Assembly (NCBI RefSeq): GCF_013364275.1
Contig: NZ_CP054932.1
Coordinates: 5,332,001 to 5,396,000, forward strand
Direction: 5' to 3'
Length of the DNA: 64,000 nucleotides
Source of the DNA: Actinomadura sp. NAK00032
GTDB lineage: Bacteria > Actinomycetota > Actinomycetes > Streptosporangiales > Streptosporangiaceae
Shown here: one piece after another, positions 1 through 8,484 of the stretch
Numbering within the stretch: the stretch's first letter is position 1
How the letters are laid out: every line of letters begins with the position of its first letter
Notes under the pieces: model-generated
Seen by the model: only the letters and a program-made list of their open reading frames with translations
The model's database searches: none
Told to the model about the DNA's origin: nothing
Program-made: the position numbers and the translations under genes

Positions 1-1
1 C

Positions 2-733
2 CTGGACGACGAGGTGCTGCCGGAGTTCCGGCGGGCCTACGACCGGGTGAAGGTCATCTCCAGGGAGTACCCCTCGTTCGAGACGCTGCTGGCGGCCGAG
101 CCCGACTTCGTGTACGGGGGCTGGAAGAGCGCCTTCGACGAGAAGGCGGGCCGCGGCCGGGCCGCGTTGCGGAAGGCGGGCATCGACACCCGTCTCAACA
201 TCGAGGAATGCCCGGCGGGGCCGGTGACCGCGGCCACCGCCGAGGAGGAGATCCGGGCCGTCGCCGAGGTCTTCGGTGTCCCGGACCGGGCCGAGCGGCG
301 GATCGCCTTGATGCGCGCCGTCCTGGACGGGGTGAAGCGCGCGCTGTCGGGCGCCGCGCCGGTCAAGGTGGCCGTCTACGACAGCGGGGACAAGACCGCC
401 TTCACCGCGGGCGGCGCCGGGATCGGCAACGAGATGATCCGGCTGGCGGGCGGGACCAACCTGTTCGCCGACGTGGACAAGCCCTACGGGAACGTCTCCT
501 TCGAGCAGTTCGCCGAGCGCGCACCGGACGTCGTCCTCATCTACGACTACGGCGAGCAGTCCGCCGAGGACAAGAAGAAGTTCCTGCTGAGCAATCCCGC
601 GCTCAAGGACGTCCCCGCCATCAGGGACCGGCGGTTCGCGGTGCTGCCGCTGTCGTCCACGGTGACCGGCGTGAGGGTCGCGGACGCGGTGGCCTCGCTG
701 GCCCGGCAACTGCACCCGGACCGCTTCGCGTGA
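2..733 (+). CDS. ABC transporter substrate-binding protein, iron-siderophore/cobalamin type (5' end outside window)
   Basis: The reading frame is open from the first bases, so the N-terminus with its expected signal peptide lies upstream. The visible 243 residues look like the C-terminal two thirds of a Peripla_BP_2 (FecB/BtuF-like) protein: a segment reading EPDFVYGGW, then an aspartate/glycine-rich second lobe with FEQFAERAPDVVLIYDYG, typical of the ligand-facing loops of this family. The stop overlaps the GTG start of the permease gene (GTGA), and the ATPase gene follows with the same overlap, so the three form one operon. The family captures ferric siderophores, haem or corrinoids outside the membrane; the actual ligand cannot be read from sequence. 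Family assignment is firm, substrate unknown. Confidence 0.85.
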   Translation: MDDEVLPEFRRAYDRVKVISREYPSFETLLAAEPDFVYGGWKSAFDEKAGRGRAALRKAGIDTRLNIEECPAGPVTAATAEEEIRAVAEVFGVPDRAERRIALMRAVLDGVKRALSGAAPVKVAVYDSGDKTAFTAGGAGIGNEMIRLAGGTNLFADVDKPYGNVSFEQFAERAPDVVLIYDYGEQSAEDKKKFLLSNPALKDVPAIRDRRFAVLPLSSTVTGVRVADAVASLARQLHPDRFA

Positions 734-1818
734 CCGGCGTGACCGAAGCCCGCGGCTCCGGCGCCCGGACGGCGGCGGCCGCGCCCGCTCCGCGCCGCCG
801 GCTCCCCTACCCGCTGGTCCTGGCGCTGCTGGGTGCGCTGGTGCTGGCGGCGGCCACGGCGGGGATCTCGGCGGGCTCGGTCCGGCTGCCGCCCGAGCAG
901 GTCTGGGGCATCCTGCTGCACCGCCTGCATCCGGCGCTGGCCGCCCCGGACTGGCCGCCCGTCCGCGAGACGATCGTGCTGGACGTCCGGCTCCCCCGCG
1001 TGCTGCTGTGCGGGGTGGTCGGCGCGGGCCTGTCGGTGTGCGGGATGGCGCTGCAGGCGCTGGTGCGCAACCCGCTCGCCGACCCGATGCTGCTCGGGGT
1101 GTCGTCCGGCGCGACGGTCGGGGCGGTCATGGTCGTGGTGCTGCACGCGGCCTGGTTCGGGATGTTCTCGCTGCCGCTGGCCGCGTTCGGCGGCGCGCTG
1201 CTCGCGCTGGTCCTGGTGTACTTCCTGGCCCGCTCCGGCGGGCGGATGCCCACCCTGCGGCTGGTGCTGGCCGGCGTCGCGACCGCCGAGGTGCTGTCGG
1301 CGGTCGCCAGCTACCTGATCATCACGTCCGACGACCCGCGCGGCGCCGAGGCGGCGCTGCGCTGGACGCTCGGCGGGCTGGCCGGCACCACCTGGACCGT
1401 CCTGTGGATCCCGGCGGCCGCGGTCCTCGCCGGGACCGCGGTGCTGCTCGGGCTGTCGCGGCCGCTCAACCTGCTGCTGGCCGGGGAGGAGGCGGCCGCG
1501 TCCCTCGGCCTGGACGTGCACCGCTTCCGCGCGGCCGCGTTCGTGCTGGTCGCGCTGATGATCGGCACGGTCGTCGCGGTCAGCGGCTCGATCGGCTTCG
1601 TCGGCCTGCTCATGCCGCATGCCGTCCGGCTGCTGGCCGGCACCGACCACCGCCGCGCGCTGCCCGCCGCGGCGCTGCTCGGCGCGGCCTTCCTCATCGC
1701 CGCCGACCTGGCCGCGCGGACCCTGATCAGCCCCGAGGAGATCCCCGTCGGGATCCTCACCGCCCTAGTCGGCGGACCGTTCTTCCTCTACCTGATGCGC
1801 CGGAAGGCGGCCCGGTGA
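730..1818 (+). CDS. FecCD-family ABC transporter permease
   Basis: A 362-residue integral membrane protein of the FecCD/BtuC family, which forms the membrane channel of siderophore and vitamin B12 importers. After a short proline/alanine-rich N-terminus there are about ten hydrophobic helices. Family hallmarks are present: GMALQALVRNPLADPMLLGV near residue 110 (the stretch containing the ATPase-coupling region) and SGSIGFVGLLMPHAVRLL near residue 280, then the conserved ending EIPVGILTALVGGPFFLYL. The GTG start at 730 is chosen because it overlaps the upstream stop by four bases, the pattern also seen at the next junction, and gives the normal family length. It works with the flanking binding protein and ATPase. 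Confidence 0.92.
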   Translation: MTGVTEARGSGARTAAAAPAPRRRLPYPLVLALLGALVLAAATAGISAGSVRLPPEQVWGILLHRLHPALAAPDWPPVRETIVLDVRLPRVLLCGVVGAGLSVCGMALQALVRNPLADPMLLGVSSGATVGAVMVVVLHAAWFGMFSLPLAAFGGALLALVLVYFLARSGGRMPTLRLVLAGVATAEVLSAVASYLIITSDDPRGAEAALRWTLGGLAGTTWTVLWIPAAAVLAGTAVLLGLSRPLNLLLAGEEAAASLGLDVHRFRAAAFVLVALMIGTVVAVSGSIGFVGLLMPHAVRLLAGTDHRRALPAAALLGAAFLIAADLAARTLISPEEIPVGILTALVGGPFFLYLMRRKAAR

Positions 1819-2603
1819 CCCCGGCGGGCCCCGGCCCCGCGAGTCTGCGCGCCGAGGGCGTCTCCGTCGTCGTCGGCGGGCGCCCCCTGGTCGACCGGGT
1901 CTCCCTGACGGCCGCCCCCGGCGAGGTCGTGGGACTGGTCGGCCCGAACGGCGCCGGCAAGTCGACACTGCTGCGCACCTTCTACCGCGCGCGGCGTCCC
2001 ACCTCGGGACGGGTCCTGCTGGACGGCGACGACATCTGGCGGATGCCCGGCAAGCACCTGGCCAGGCGGCTGGCCGCCGTCCTCCAGGAGGCCCCCGGCG
2101 ACTTCGAGCTGACCGTCCACGACGTCGTGGCGATGGGACGCACCCCGCACAAGCGCGCCTTCCAGGGCGACGACGCCACCGACCGCGCCGTCATCACCGG
2201 GGCGCTGGCCGAACTGGAGGCGGCACACCTCGCCGGCGTGCCCTTCGACCGGCTGTCGGGCGGTGAGAAGCAGCGCGTCCTGATAGCCCGCGCGCTCGCC
2301 CAGCGCGCCGGGACGCTCGTGCTGGACGAGCCCACCAACCACCTCGACCTCCGCCACCAGATCGACGCGCTGCGCCTCGTCCGCCGCCTGGGCGTCACCG
2401 CCGTCATCGCGCTGCACGACCTCAACCTCGCCGCCGCGCACTGCGACCGCCTCTGCGTCCTGGACGCCGGACGCCTGGTCGCGTCCGGAACCCCAGCCGA
2501 AGTGCTCACCCCCGGCCTGCTCGCCGAGGTCTACCGCGTCGACGCCGACGTCCGCGCCCACCCCCGCACCGGCCTCACGCAGATCACCGTCCTCCCCGAG
2601 TGA
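1815..2603 (+). CDS. ABC transporter ATP-binding protein, FepC/BtuD type
   Basis: A 262-residue ATPase that powers the preceding FecCD permease. Motifs read in order: Walker A GPNGAGKST at residues 43-51, signature LSGGEKQR, Walker B TLVLDEPTNHLDL and switch histidine in IALHDLN. The GTG start overlaps the permease stop by four bases, indicating translational coupling. The length and the ending match the FepC subfamily. No gene follows on this strand for about 300 bases, so the operon ends here; I see no strong GC hairpin directly after the stop. Confidence 0.93.
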   Translation: MTPAGPGPASLRAEGVSVVVGGRPLVDRVSLTAAPGEVVGLVGPNGAGKSTLLRTFYRARRPTSGRVLLDGDDIWRMPGKHLARRLAAVLQEAPGDFELTVHDVVAMGRTPHKRAFQGDDATDRAVITGALAELEAAHLAGVPFDRLSGGEKQRVLIARALAQRAGTLVLDEPTNHLDLRHQIDALRLVRRLGVTAVIALHDLNLAAAHCDRLCVLDAGRLVASGTPAEVLTPGLLAEVYRVDADVRAHPRTGLTQITVLPE

Positions 2604-2650
2604 CGCGCCCTCGGCCGCGCGACATGACGTCCACTCCGGTAAGCCCGCCG

Positions 2651-2678
2651 CAGTACACGATGTGCAGTACACGATGTG
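2651..2678. repeat. Perfect tandem duplication of a 14-bp unit in the gap 2604-2898
   Basis: The unit CAGTACACGATGTG occurs twice without spacer (2651-2664 and 2665-2678), about 50 bases after the end of the ABC transporter operon. The rest of the 295-base gap contains no gene. Its second half, about 2690-2830, is clearly richer in A and T than the surroundings and probably holds the promoter of the small secreted-protein gene at 2899, but I cannot point to a convincing -35/-10 pair. The duplication could be a slippage product or a pair of protein-binding sites. Confidence 0.8.
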
Positions 2679-2898
2679 ACCAGCGGAGATCAAGATGGAA
2701 TTGCCCAATAGCGGCTTTCCGCCGTAGTTGATCTAGTCATGAGTGAGGGGAGGTGTTACATTGCTGAATGTTCCCACGGAAGGGACGGCCACGGAAATAC
2801 GATGACTCAATCACCGCTCGGCGGTTACTCATTCGGCCGCCCGGTCAATTGAGCATCGCCGACCGCCGCCGTCCCATCCGGCAGCGAAAGGAAGAGCG

Positions 2899-3198
2899 AT
2901 GAAGAAGACCACCGCCTCCGTGCTGGTCGCGGGGCTGGCCGCGGCCGCCGGCCTCGTGGCGACGCCCCCCGCCCACGCCGACCCCACCTTCCCGTGCGGA
3001 GTCTCCTACGCCGGGCAGAGCGGCGGCACGCTGTCGCTGCACTACCACAACTGCACGAGCAAGACCCAGAAGCGCAAGCCCTTCAGCGCTCTCTACGGCA
3101 GTTTGGGAAGCTGCAAGACCGTGTACGCCGGCAAGGCCGTCGGCTGGATCATCCCGACCGACGACCACCCCGAGACCTGGACGGTCATCTCCTGCTGA
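2899..3198 (+). CDS. Small secreted protein with four cysteines, function unknown
   Basis: A 99-residue protein. Residues 1-27 form a classical Sec signal peptide (MKK start, hydrophobic Ala/Leu/Val core, cleavage predicted after AHA), leaving a mature domain of about 72 residues with cysteines at 33, 52, 72 and 99, which could form two disulfides; the last cysteine is the final residue. A purine-rich Shine-Dalgarno (AAAGGAAGAG) sits just before the ATG. I do not recognise the family; small secreted proteins of this size and cysteine content are common in actinomycetes. It stands alone between the ABC operon and panB, and a strong hairpin at 3371-3400 follows. Confidence 0.8.
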   Translation: MKKTTASVLVAGLAAAAGLVATPPAHADPTFPCGVSYAGQSGGTLSLHYHNCTSKTQKRKPFSALYGSLGSCKTVYAGKAVGWIIPTDDHPETWTVISC

Positions 3199-3370
3199 GC
3201 GAGCACTCTTTCCGGCACGGACAAAGCCTGGAACGAGCTGCACGACGACGCTAAAACTACGGCCGCGTGACTCACGTCGGGCATATTATCCGCGCACATC
3301 GCAGGTAATGAGCAGAGAGCCGGCGCGGCCTTTCACGAAGCCTTTTCTCACGGCCCGCGGCCCACGCCAT

Positions 3371-3400
3371 GGCCCGGCTTCGGTGACGCGAAGCCGGGCC
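3371..3400. terminator. GC-rich hairpin between the secreted-protein gene and panB
   Basis: Perfect 12-base arms GGCCCGGCTTCG (3371-3382) and CGAAGCCGGGCC (3389-3400) around a 6-base loop. It lies 170 bases after the small secreted-protein gene and about 95 bases before panB. There is no U-tract, as is usual in high-GC actinomycetes. It most likely terminates upstream transcription; a role in the panB leader is possible but less likely. Confidence 0.65.
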
Positions 3401-3494
3401 TCGGCGCGGCTGTACAGGCCCTCGGGGCCGTGTCACGATGATCGGGAGTCCGGGGACGCCGTCGGGGCGCCTCGAGACGGTGAACGGAGTCGTC

Positions 3495-4331
3495 ATGACA
3501 TCTCTTCGGCCTGCCCTCGAACCGGCGACGCCCGGCGGCCGGGTGACGGTACGGGACATCGCCGCCGCCAAGCGGCGGGGCGAGAAGTGGCCCATGCTCA
3601 CCGCCTACGACGCGATGACCGCGTCGGCCTTCGACCAGGCGGGGATCCCCGTGATCCTGGTCGGCGACACGATGGGCGACAACCACCTGGGGTACGACTC
3701 GACCGTCCCGGTCACCCTGGAGGAGGTCCTCTTCCTCGCGGCGGCCGTCGTGCGCGGCACCGGGCGCGCGCTGATCGTCGGCGACCTGCCGTTCGGCAGC
3801 TACCAGCGGGACGCCGCCCAGGCGCTGCGCAGCGCGACGCGGCTCGTCAAGGAGGCCGGGGTCGGCGCGGTCAAGCTGGAGGGCGGGGAGCGCAGCGCGC
3901 CGCAGATCGCGCTGATGGCCGGCGCGGGCATCCCCGTCATGGGGCACGTGGGGCTGACGCCCCAGTCGGTGAACATGCTCGGCCACCGGGTCCAGGGGCG
4001 CGGCGAGACCGCGGCACGGCAACTGCTCCGGGACGCCAGGGCGGTGCAGGACGCGGGCGCGTTCGCGGTCGTCCTGGAGGCGGTGCCGGCAACGCTGGCA
4101 GCCGAGGTCACCGCGGCGCTGGACATCCCCACGGTCGGGATCGGCGCGGGCCCGGGCTGCGACGCCCAGGTGCTGGTGTGGACCGACGCCGCCGGGATGA
4201 CCGAAGGACACGCGCCGCGCTTCGTCAAGCGGTACGCCGACGTCCGCCGGAGCCTCCGCGACGTCGCGCGGGCCTACGCCCAGGACGTGGCCACCGGCGC
4301 CTTCCCCGCCCCGGAGCACACTTACCGGTGA
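3495..4331 (+). CDS. panB: 3-methyl-2-oxobutanoate hydroxymethyltransferase (ketopantoate hydroxymethyltransferase)
   Basis: A 278-residue cytosolic enzyme that adds a hydroxymethyl group from methylene-tetrahydrofolate to 2-oxoisovalerate, the first step of pantothenate (coenzyme A) synthesis. The PanB signature is clear: LTAYDAMTASAFDQAG near the N-terminus, the metal-binding ILVGDTMGDNHLGYDST, KLEGGERSAPQI, VMGHVGLTPQSV, and the catalytic glutamate in VVLEAVPATLA. The ATG at 3495 is preferred over the in-frame ATG at 3438 because GGAG stands five bases before it and the length matches the family. The gene stands alone and converges on the amidohydrolase gene with only six bases between the stop codons. 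Confidence 0.96.
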   Translation: MTSLRPALEPATPGGRVTVRDIAAAKRRGEKWPMLTAYDAMTASAFDQAGIPVILVGDTMGDNHLGYDSTVPVTLEEVLFLAAAVVRGTGRALIVGDLPFGSYQRDAAQALRSATRLVKEAGVGAVKLEGGERSAPQIALMAGAGIPVMGHVGLTPQSVNMLGHRVQGRGETAARQLLRDARAVQDAGAFAVVLEAVPATLAAEVTAALDIPTVGIGAGPGCDAQVLVWTDAAGMTEGHAPRFVKRYADVRRSLRDVARAYAQDVATGAFPAPEHTYR

Positions 4332-4337
4332 CGCGCC

Positions 4338-5573
4338 TCATGCGGGGCGCTTGTGGATCTCGCCGTCCTTCATGACGAAGTCGACCTGCCCGGTGGCCTG
4401 GATGTCGGCGAACGGGTCGCCGGGCATGGCGATGATGTCGGCGGTCCTGCCCTCGGCGAGGACGCCGAGGTCGTCGAGCCCGAGAAGCTCGGCGGCGACG
4501 CTGGTCGCGGCCTTCAGCGCGCGGGCGGGGGTGATGCCGTTGGACACCATCATCGGGAACTCCCGCCAGTTGTCGCCGTGCGGGAACATGCCGGCGTCGG
4601 TGCCGAAGGCGATCTTGATCTCGCTCGCGGCGAGGTTCTCCGCGCCGTCGAGCAGCGCCTGCTGGTAGGTCTGGAACTTGCGGGGCTTGAAGGCGGGCGC
4701 GCCCCTCCAGTGCCCCTCGTTGAAGGCGTTCCGGGCGTCGGTGATGATCGTGTACTGGGTCGGGACGACGAAGACGCCGGCGTCCTCGATCATCTTCAGC
4801 GTCTCCGCCGAGGCCAGGTTGGCGTGCTCGATGCTGCGGACGCCCGCCCGCACGGCCCGCCTGGCCCCCTCGTCGCCGTAGCAGTGCGGCGTGGCCGGGA
4901 CGCCGAGGTCGGCCGCCGCCGCGACCAGGGCGGCCATCTCCTCCGCGGAGTAGGTGGTCCGCCCGGGATCGTCGCCGGGGCTGGAGAAGCCGCCGGTCGC
5001 GGCGAACTTGACCCAGTCGGCGCCCGCGCGGACCTCCTGCCGCACCCGGGTGCGGATCTCGTCGGGGCCGTCCGCGGCCGCCAGCTCCAGCGGCGGCGGG
5101 GAGCCCTGGAACTGGCCGGCCAGCACCGTGCTGAAGTCGCCGTGCCCGCCGCGTGCCGAGATCAGGTGCGGGGCCACCCGCATGCGCGGCCCGGTGATCC
5201 AGCCCGCTTCGACCGCGTCGCGCAGGTCGACGATGCCGTACCCGACATCGGCGCACATCAGGTCCCGGACGGTGGTGAACCCGTTCATCAGCAGGGTCCG
5301 CAGGACCGAGAGCGACCGCAGCGCCATCGCCGTGGGCGACCCGGTGAACACGGACATGATGTCGGGCGTGATGGTGACGTGGGTGTGGCAGTCCATGAAG
5401 CCCGGCGTCAGAGTGTGCCCGGCCAGGTCGACCACCTCGGCGCCCGGCGGCGCCTCGATGCGCGTCGCGATCTGCCGGATCCGGTCGTCCTGCACCAGCA
5501 CGTCCTGCGGGCCCGCCGGCTCATCGGCGAGCCCGTCCCACACCCGCGCGCCGCTGAGCAAGGTCGATGGCAT
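4338..5573 (-). CDS. Metal-dependent amidohydrolase, imidazolonepropionase-like
   Basis: A 411-residue member of the amidohydrolase superfamily. Metal-site motifs are present: GFMDCHTHV (HxH) near residue 65, TPHCYGDEG and RSIEHAN in the middle (histidine ligands), and IAFGTDAGM near residue 310 (catalytic aspartate). Such enzymes hydrolyse cyclic amides or dipeptides such as Xaa-Pro; the substrate is not evident here. The ATG at 5573 is taken as start, although an in-frame ATG ten codons earlier (5603) is equally readable. The gene is divergent from the glycosyltransferase gene, with a 183-base shared upstream region. Confidence 0.85.
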   Translation of the reverse strand: MPSTLLSGARVWDGLADEPAGPQDVLVQDDRIRQIATRIEAPPGAEVVDLAGHTLTPGFMDCHTHVTITPDIMSVFTGSPTAMALRSLSVLRTLLMNGFTTVRDLMCADVGYGIVDLRDAVEAGWITGPRMRVAPHLISARGGHGDFSTVLAGQFQGSPPPLELAAADGPDEIRTRVRQEVRAGADWVKFAATGGFSSPGDDPGRTTYSAEEMAALVAAAADLGVPATPHCYGDEGARRAVRAGVRSIEHANLASAETLKMIEDAGVFVVPTQYTIITDARNAFNEGHWRGAPAFKPRKFQTYQQALLDGAENLAASEIKIAFGTDAGMFPHGDNWREFPMMVSNGITPARALKAATSVAAELLGLDDLGVLAEGRTADIIAMPGDPFADIQATGQVDFVMKDGEIHKRPA

Positions 5574-5756
5574 TCGATGTGCCTGCCCGAAGCCGTCCGG
5601 CACAACGCCCGATCACCGGCAAACAACGCCCCAAATCGCATCCCGGGGGCACGCCCGTGGGCTCGCACGTGGGCCTCCCTGATTCGGCGGAGGGCGCGTC
5701 CGGTCAGAGTTCGAGGTGTCGGCCGTAGCGGCACTTGAACCGATCAAGGAGGCGTT

Positions 5757-6986
5757 ATGCCAGGCACCACCATCGCGTTCCTCAACATCGCCATGCACGG
5801 GCGCGTCAACCCGACGCTGCCGGTCGTGGCCGAGCTGGTGCGGCGCGGCCACTCCGTCACCTACCACACCTCGCCCGCGTTCGGCGCGGAGATCGAAGCC
5901 GCCGGAGCGGCCGTGCACCTCTACCCCGGGGGCGACCAGCGGCTCCCCGACCGGCCGACGCCGGCCACGCTGGTGGACGGGCTCGCGGCCGCCGCCGTCC
6001 GCCTGCTGCCCGGCGTGCTCAGCGACCTGCGCCGCATCGGGCCCGACCTGATCGTCCACGACTCCGCCTGCCCGTGGGGCGCGGTCGCCGGCCGCGAACT
6101 CCAGGTGCCGGCGGCGTCGTCGTTCACCACGTTCGCGTTCAACCGGCACGTCCCCAGCCCCACCCGCGGCTCACTGGGCCTGCTGGCCGCGGCGGCGGCT
6201 TCGCCCTCCGTCCTCCGGAGCTACCCGCGGTCGCGCCGGGAGCTGCGCCGCCGCTTCGACACGCGCGGACTGCCGGCGATCGACCTGGGGAACATCCGCC
6301 AGCCGCTCAACCTGGTCTTCACCTCCCGGGCGTTCCAGCCGTCCGTCGAGGAGTTCGACGAGTCCTACCGGTTCGTCGGCCCGAGCATCGGGGCCCGCCC
6401 GGCCGACCCGTCGTTCCCGGCCGGCCGGCTGCGCGACCCGGTGCTGTACGCCTCGCTCGGCACGATCTTCACGGGCGGCCCGCGGCTGCTGCGCGCCTTC
6501 GCGATCGGGCTCGCCACGCTGGGCGGCACCGTGGTCGTCTCCACCGGACGCACCGATCCCGCCGCGCTGGGACCGCTGCCCGCCAACGTGATCGCCCGCC
6601 GCTCCGTGCCGCAGCCGGAGGTGCTGGCCCGCGCGGCGCTGTTCGTCACCCACGGCGGGATGAACAGCGCCAACGAGGCCATGTACGCCGGGGTCCCGAT
6701 GCTGGTGGTCCCGCAGGGCGCCGACCAGCCGGCGGTGGCCCGCCGCGTCGTCGAACTCGGCAACGGCCTGTCGCTCCGTCCCCAGGACGTCGACGAGGGA
6801 CCCGTCCACACCCTCGCCCGGCGGCTGCTCGACGACCCCCGGTTCCGCGCCGCCGCGGCCACCCTTCAGCGCGCCCAGCGCGAGGCGGGCGGGCCCGGGC
6901 GGGCCGCCGACGAACTCGAGCGGTACCTGCGGCCCACCGGCCCGGCCAGTCCCTCGGTGCCCGCGGATCCGTCACGGCGGGGCTGA
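5757..6986 (+). CDS. Glycosyltransferase, MGT/UGT (GT1) family
   Basis: A 409-residue GT-B fold glycosyltransferase related to macrolide-inactivating and antibiotic glycosyltransferases. The N-terminal acceptor domain begins IAFLNIAMHGRVNPTLPVV, the usual MGT opening with HGRVNP. The C-terminal donor domain carries LYASLGTIF and the nucleotide-sugar signature FVTHGGMNSANEAMYAGVP followed by PQGADQ. These enzymes transfer a sugar from a nucleotide sugar to small-molecule acceptors such as macrolides, flavonoids or lipids. A perfect AAGGAGG lies just before the ATG. Three bases separate it from the next gene, so it heads a three-gene unit with a membrane protein and a hydrolase-like protein. 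Confidence 0.9.
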   Translation: MPGTTIAFLNIAMHGRVNPTLPVVAELVRRGHSVTYHTSPAFGAEIEAAGAAVHLYPGGDQRLPDRPTPATLVDGLAAAAVRLLPGVLSDLRRIGPDLIVHDSACPWGAVAGRELQVPAASSFTTFAFNRHVPSPTRGSLGLLAAAAASPSVLRSYPRSRRELRRRFDTRGLPAIDLGNIRQPLNLVFTSRAFQPSVEEFDESYRFVGPSIGARPADPSFPAGRLRDPVLYASLGTIFTGGPRLLRAFAIGLATLGGTVVVSTGRTDPAALGPLPANVIARRSVPQPEVLARAALFVTHGGMNSANEAMYAGVPMLVVPQGADQPAVARRVVELGNGLSLRPQDVDEGPVHTLARRLLDDPRFRAAAATLQRAQREAGGPGRAADELERYLRPTGPASPSVPADPSRRG

Positions 6987-6989
6987 CCG

Positions 6990-7475
6990 ATGTCACCCGT
7001 CGTCGTCCTGCTGCTGGTCGCCGGGCTCTCGGAGGCCGCCGGACGCGTGCTGCCCCTGGCGGCCCGCCGCCCCGGCGCGCCGCGCGGCTACGTGGCCGGG
7101 CTGCTGCTGCTCGGCGCCTTCGTCGACGGCGCCGTGTTCGCGCTGTGGCCGCTGACCGCGTGGACCCTCGCCGAGCTGGTGGCGGCCGATCCGCCGCCGG
7201 GCACCGGCCTGGCCTGGACACCGGGCCTGGCCGCCCCGCTGGCGCTCTCCGCCGTGCTCGCGTTCCCGCTGCTCGGCCCGCTGTTCCACCTGCTGCTCCT
7301 CATCGGGGTCGGGGCCGGCCTCGCCGAACCGCTCGCCGCCGCGGCCGGGATCGGCTGGTGGACCGCCGCGGGCTGCGTCGCCCTCGCCGGTGTCGGGCTG
7401 GGTGCCGCCGTCGAGGCCGTCCGGCGCCTGGTCATGGCGATCAGTGCGATCGGGGCACCGAGGCCGGCCGCATGA
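6990..7475 (+). CDS. Small integral membrane protein, unknown function
   Basis: A 161-residue protein made almost entirely of hydrophobic segments; about four transmembrane helices can be drawn (around residues 1-20, 34-60, 75-110 and 118-140), ending in a short cytosolic tail. I do not recognise a family. It sits three bases after the glycosyltransferase gene and its stop overlaps the start of the next gene by four bases (ATGA), so all three proteins are probably made together, with this one in the membrane beside a cytosolic sugar-transferring enzyme. Confidence 0.7.
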   Translation: MSPVVVLLLVAGLSEAAGRVLPLAARRPGAPRGYVAGLLLLGAFVDGAVFALWPLTAWTLAELVAADPPPGTGLAWTPGLAAPLALSAVLAFPLLGPLFHLLLLIGVGAGLAEPLAAAAGIGWWTAAGCVALAGVGLGAAVEAVRRLVMAISAIGAPRPAA

Positions 7476-8407
7476 ACGACCTGCTGTTCTGGATCGGCGG
7501 GCTGGGGCTGGCCCTGATCGCCGAGGCCCTGCTGGCCCGCCACGAGCTGCTGGCCTACGGCGCCGGGTGGCGGGCCTCCGCCACGAAGCTGCCGGAGGGC
7601 GTGCCCTACGCCCGGGGCGCCGACCCGGACCGTCCTCCGGACGCCTACCTGGTGTACCTGGACGGCATCGGGAAGTTCCGCTTCCGCGACAGCCGGGACG
7701 GCGGCCGGCTGGTCCGGGCCCTGCTCGACAGGGCACCCGAGCTGCGGGTACTGGGACAGGTGCAGCCCTACTCGCCACTGGCCGAACCGCTCGCCGGCCG
7801 GCCGGTGTGGGCGTGGGTGCGCCGCCGGGTGGGGCTGCCGCTGTTCCTGCACAACGTCATGCAGACCTTCGTGGCCGCCGACCACCGATACCGCCCGCTG
7901 TACTCCCGGGCCGTCGGCTCGCAGATCGCCGCCCAGCTCCGGCTCGCCGGCCACCGGCCCGGCAGCGGCGTCCCCGTGGTGCTGCTCAGCTACAGCGGCG
8001 GCGCCCAGGTCGCCATCGGCGCGGTCGGCGAACTGGACGCCCGGTTGCACGCGCCGCTCCTGCTGATCACGCTCGGCGGGTTCCACAACGGCACCGGCGA
8101 CCTCGGCCGGGCCCAGCACCTGTACCGGCTCACCAGCGCGCGCGACCGGATCGAGCGCGTCGGCACCTGGATCTTCCCGCAGCGCTGGCCGCTGTACCGC
8201 GGCAGCGGATGGAACCGGGCCCGCCGCGCCGGGAAGATCACCGTGCACCGGCTCGACCCGGCGACCCACGTCGGGCCGCGCGGCTACATCAGCCCGAAGA
8301 CCCGGCTGCCCGACGGCCGCACCCACCTCGACCGCACCGCCGACACCGTGGTCGCGCTCATCCGCGCCCGCTACAGCACGTCCACGGCCACGGACCCGCT
8401 GCCCTGA
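7472..8407 (+). CDS. Membrane-anchored serine-hydrolase-like protein
   Basis: A 311-residue protein starting with one hydrophobic segment (residues 3-20) and followed by a soluble domain. The middle contains VVLLSYSGGAQVAIG, a nucleophile-elbow-like SxSGG, preceded by hydrophobic strand residues and followed by LITLGG. An aspartate in TSARDRIERVG and a histidine in PATHVGPRGYI come later in the order expected for an alpha/beta-hydrolase Ser-Asp-His triad. I infer a lipase/esterase or thioesterase-like fold anchored in the membrane, but the family is not one I can name. The ATGA overlap with the preceding membrane-protein gene indicates coupling. A strong terminator follows. Confidence 0.7.
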   Translation: MNDLLFWIGGLGLALIAEALLARHELLAYGAGWRASATKLPEGVPYARGADPDRPPDAYLVYLDGIGKFRFRDSRDGGRLVRALLDRAPELRVLGQVQPYSPLAEPLAGRPVWAWVRRRVGLPLFLHNVMQTFVAADHRYRPLYSRAVGSQIAAQLRLAGHRPGSGVPVVLLSYSGGAQVAIGAVGELDARLHAPLLLITLGGFHNGTGDLGRAQHLYRLTSARDRIERVGTWIFPQRWPLYRGSGWNRARRAGKITVHRLDPATHVGPRGYISPKTRLPDGRTHLDRTADTVVALIRARYSTSTATDPLP

Positions 8408-8430
8408 GCGCCCGTTACGGGCACGAGGAC

Positions 8431-8467
8431 GGGGTCCCGCCCGGCCGGAGACGGCGGGCGGGACCCC
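8431..8467. terminator. Bidirectional terminator hairpin between convergent operons
   Basis: Perfect 13-base arms GGGGTCCCGCCCG (8431-8443) and CGGGCGGGACCCC (8455-8467) with an 11-base loop. It lies between the end of the glycosyltransferase cassette on the plus strand and the end of operon A (GntR gene) on the minus strand, where a bidirectional terminator is expected. Confidence 0.85.
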
Positions 8468-8484
8468 ATCGGTCGCCTTGGTGT

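Noticed and set aside
208..1650. Long alternative frames overlapping the ABC transporter genes on both strands
   Set aside because: In this GC-rich DNA long arginine/proline-rich shadow frames are expected; the annotated frames have clear family motifs and linked starts.
2634..2720. Iron-regulator (Fur/DmdR-type) box near the siderophore-type transporter
   Set aside because: The site would be expected upstream of the operon, outside the window, and the repeat at 2651 does not resemble the TTAGGTTAGGCTAACCTAA-type box.
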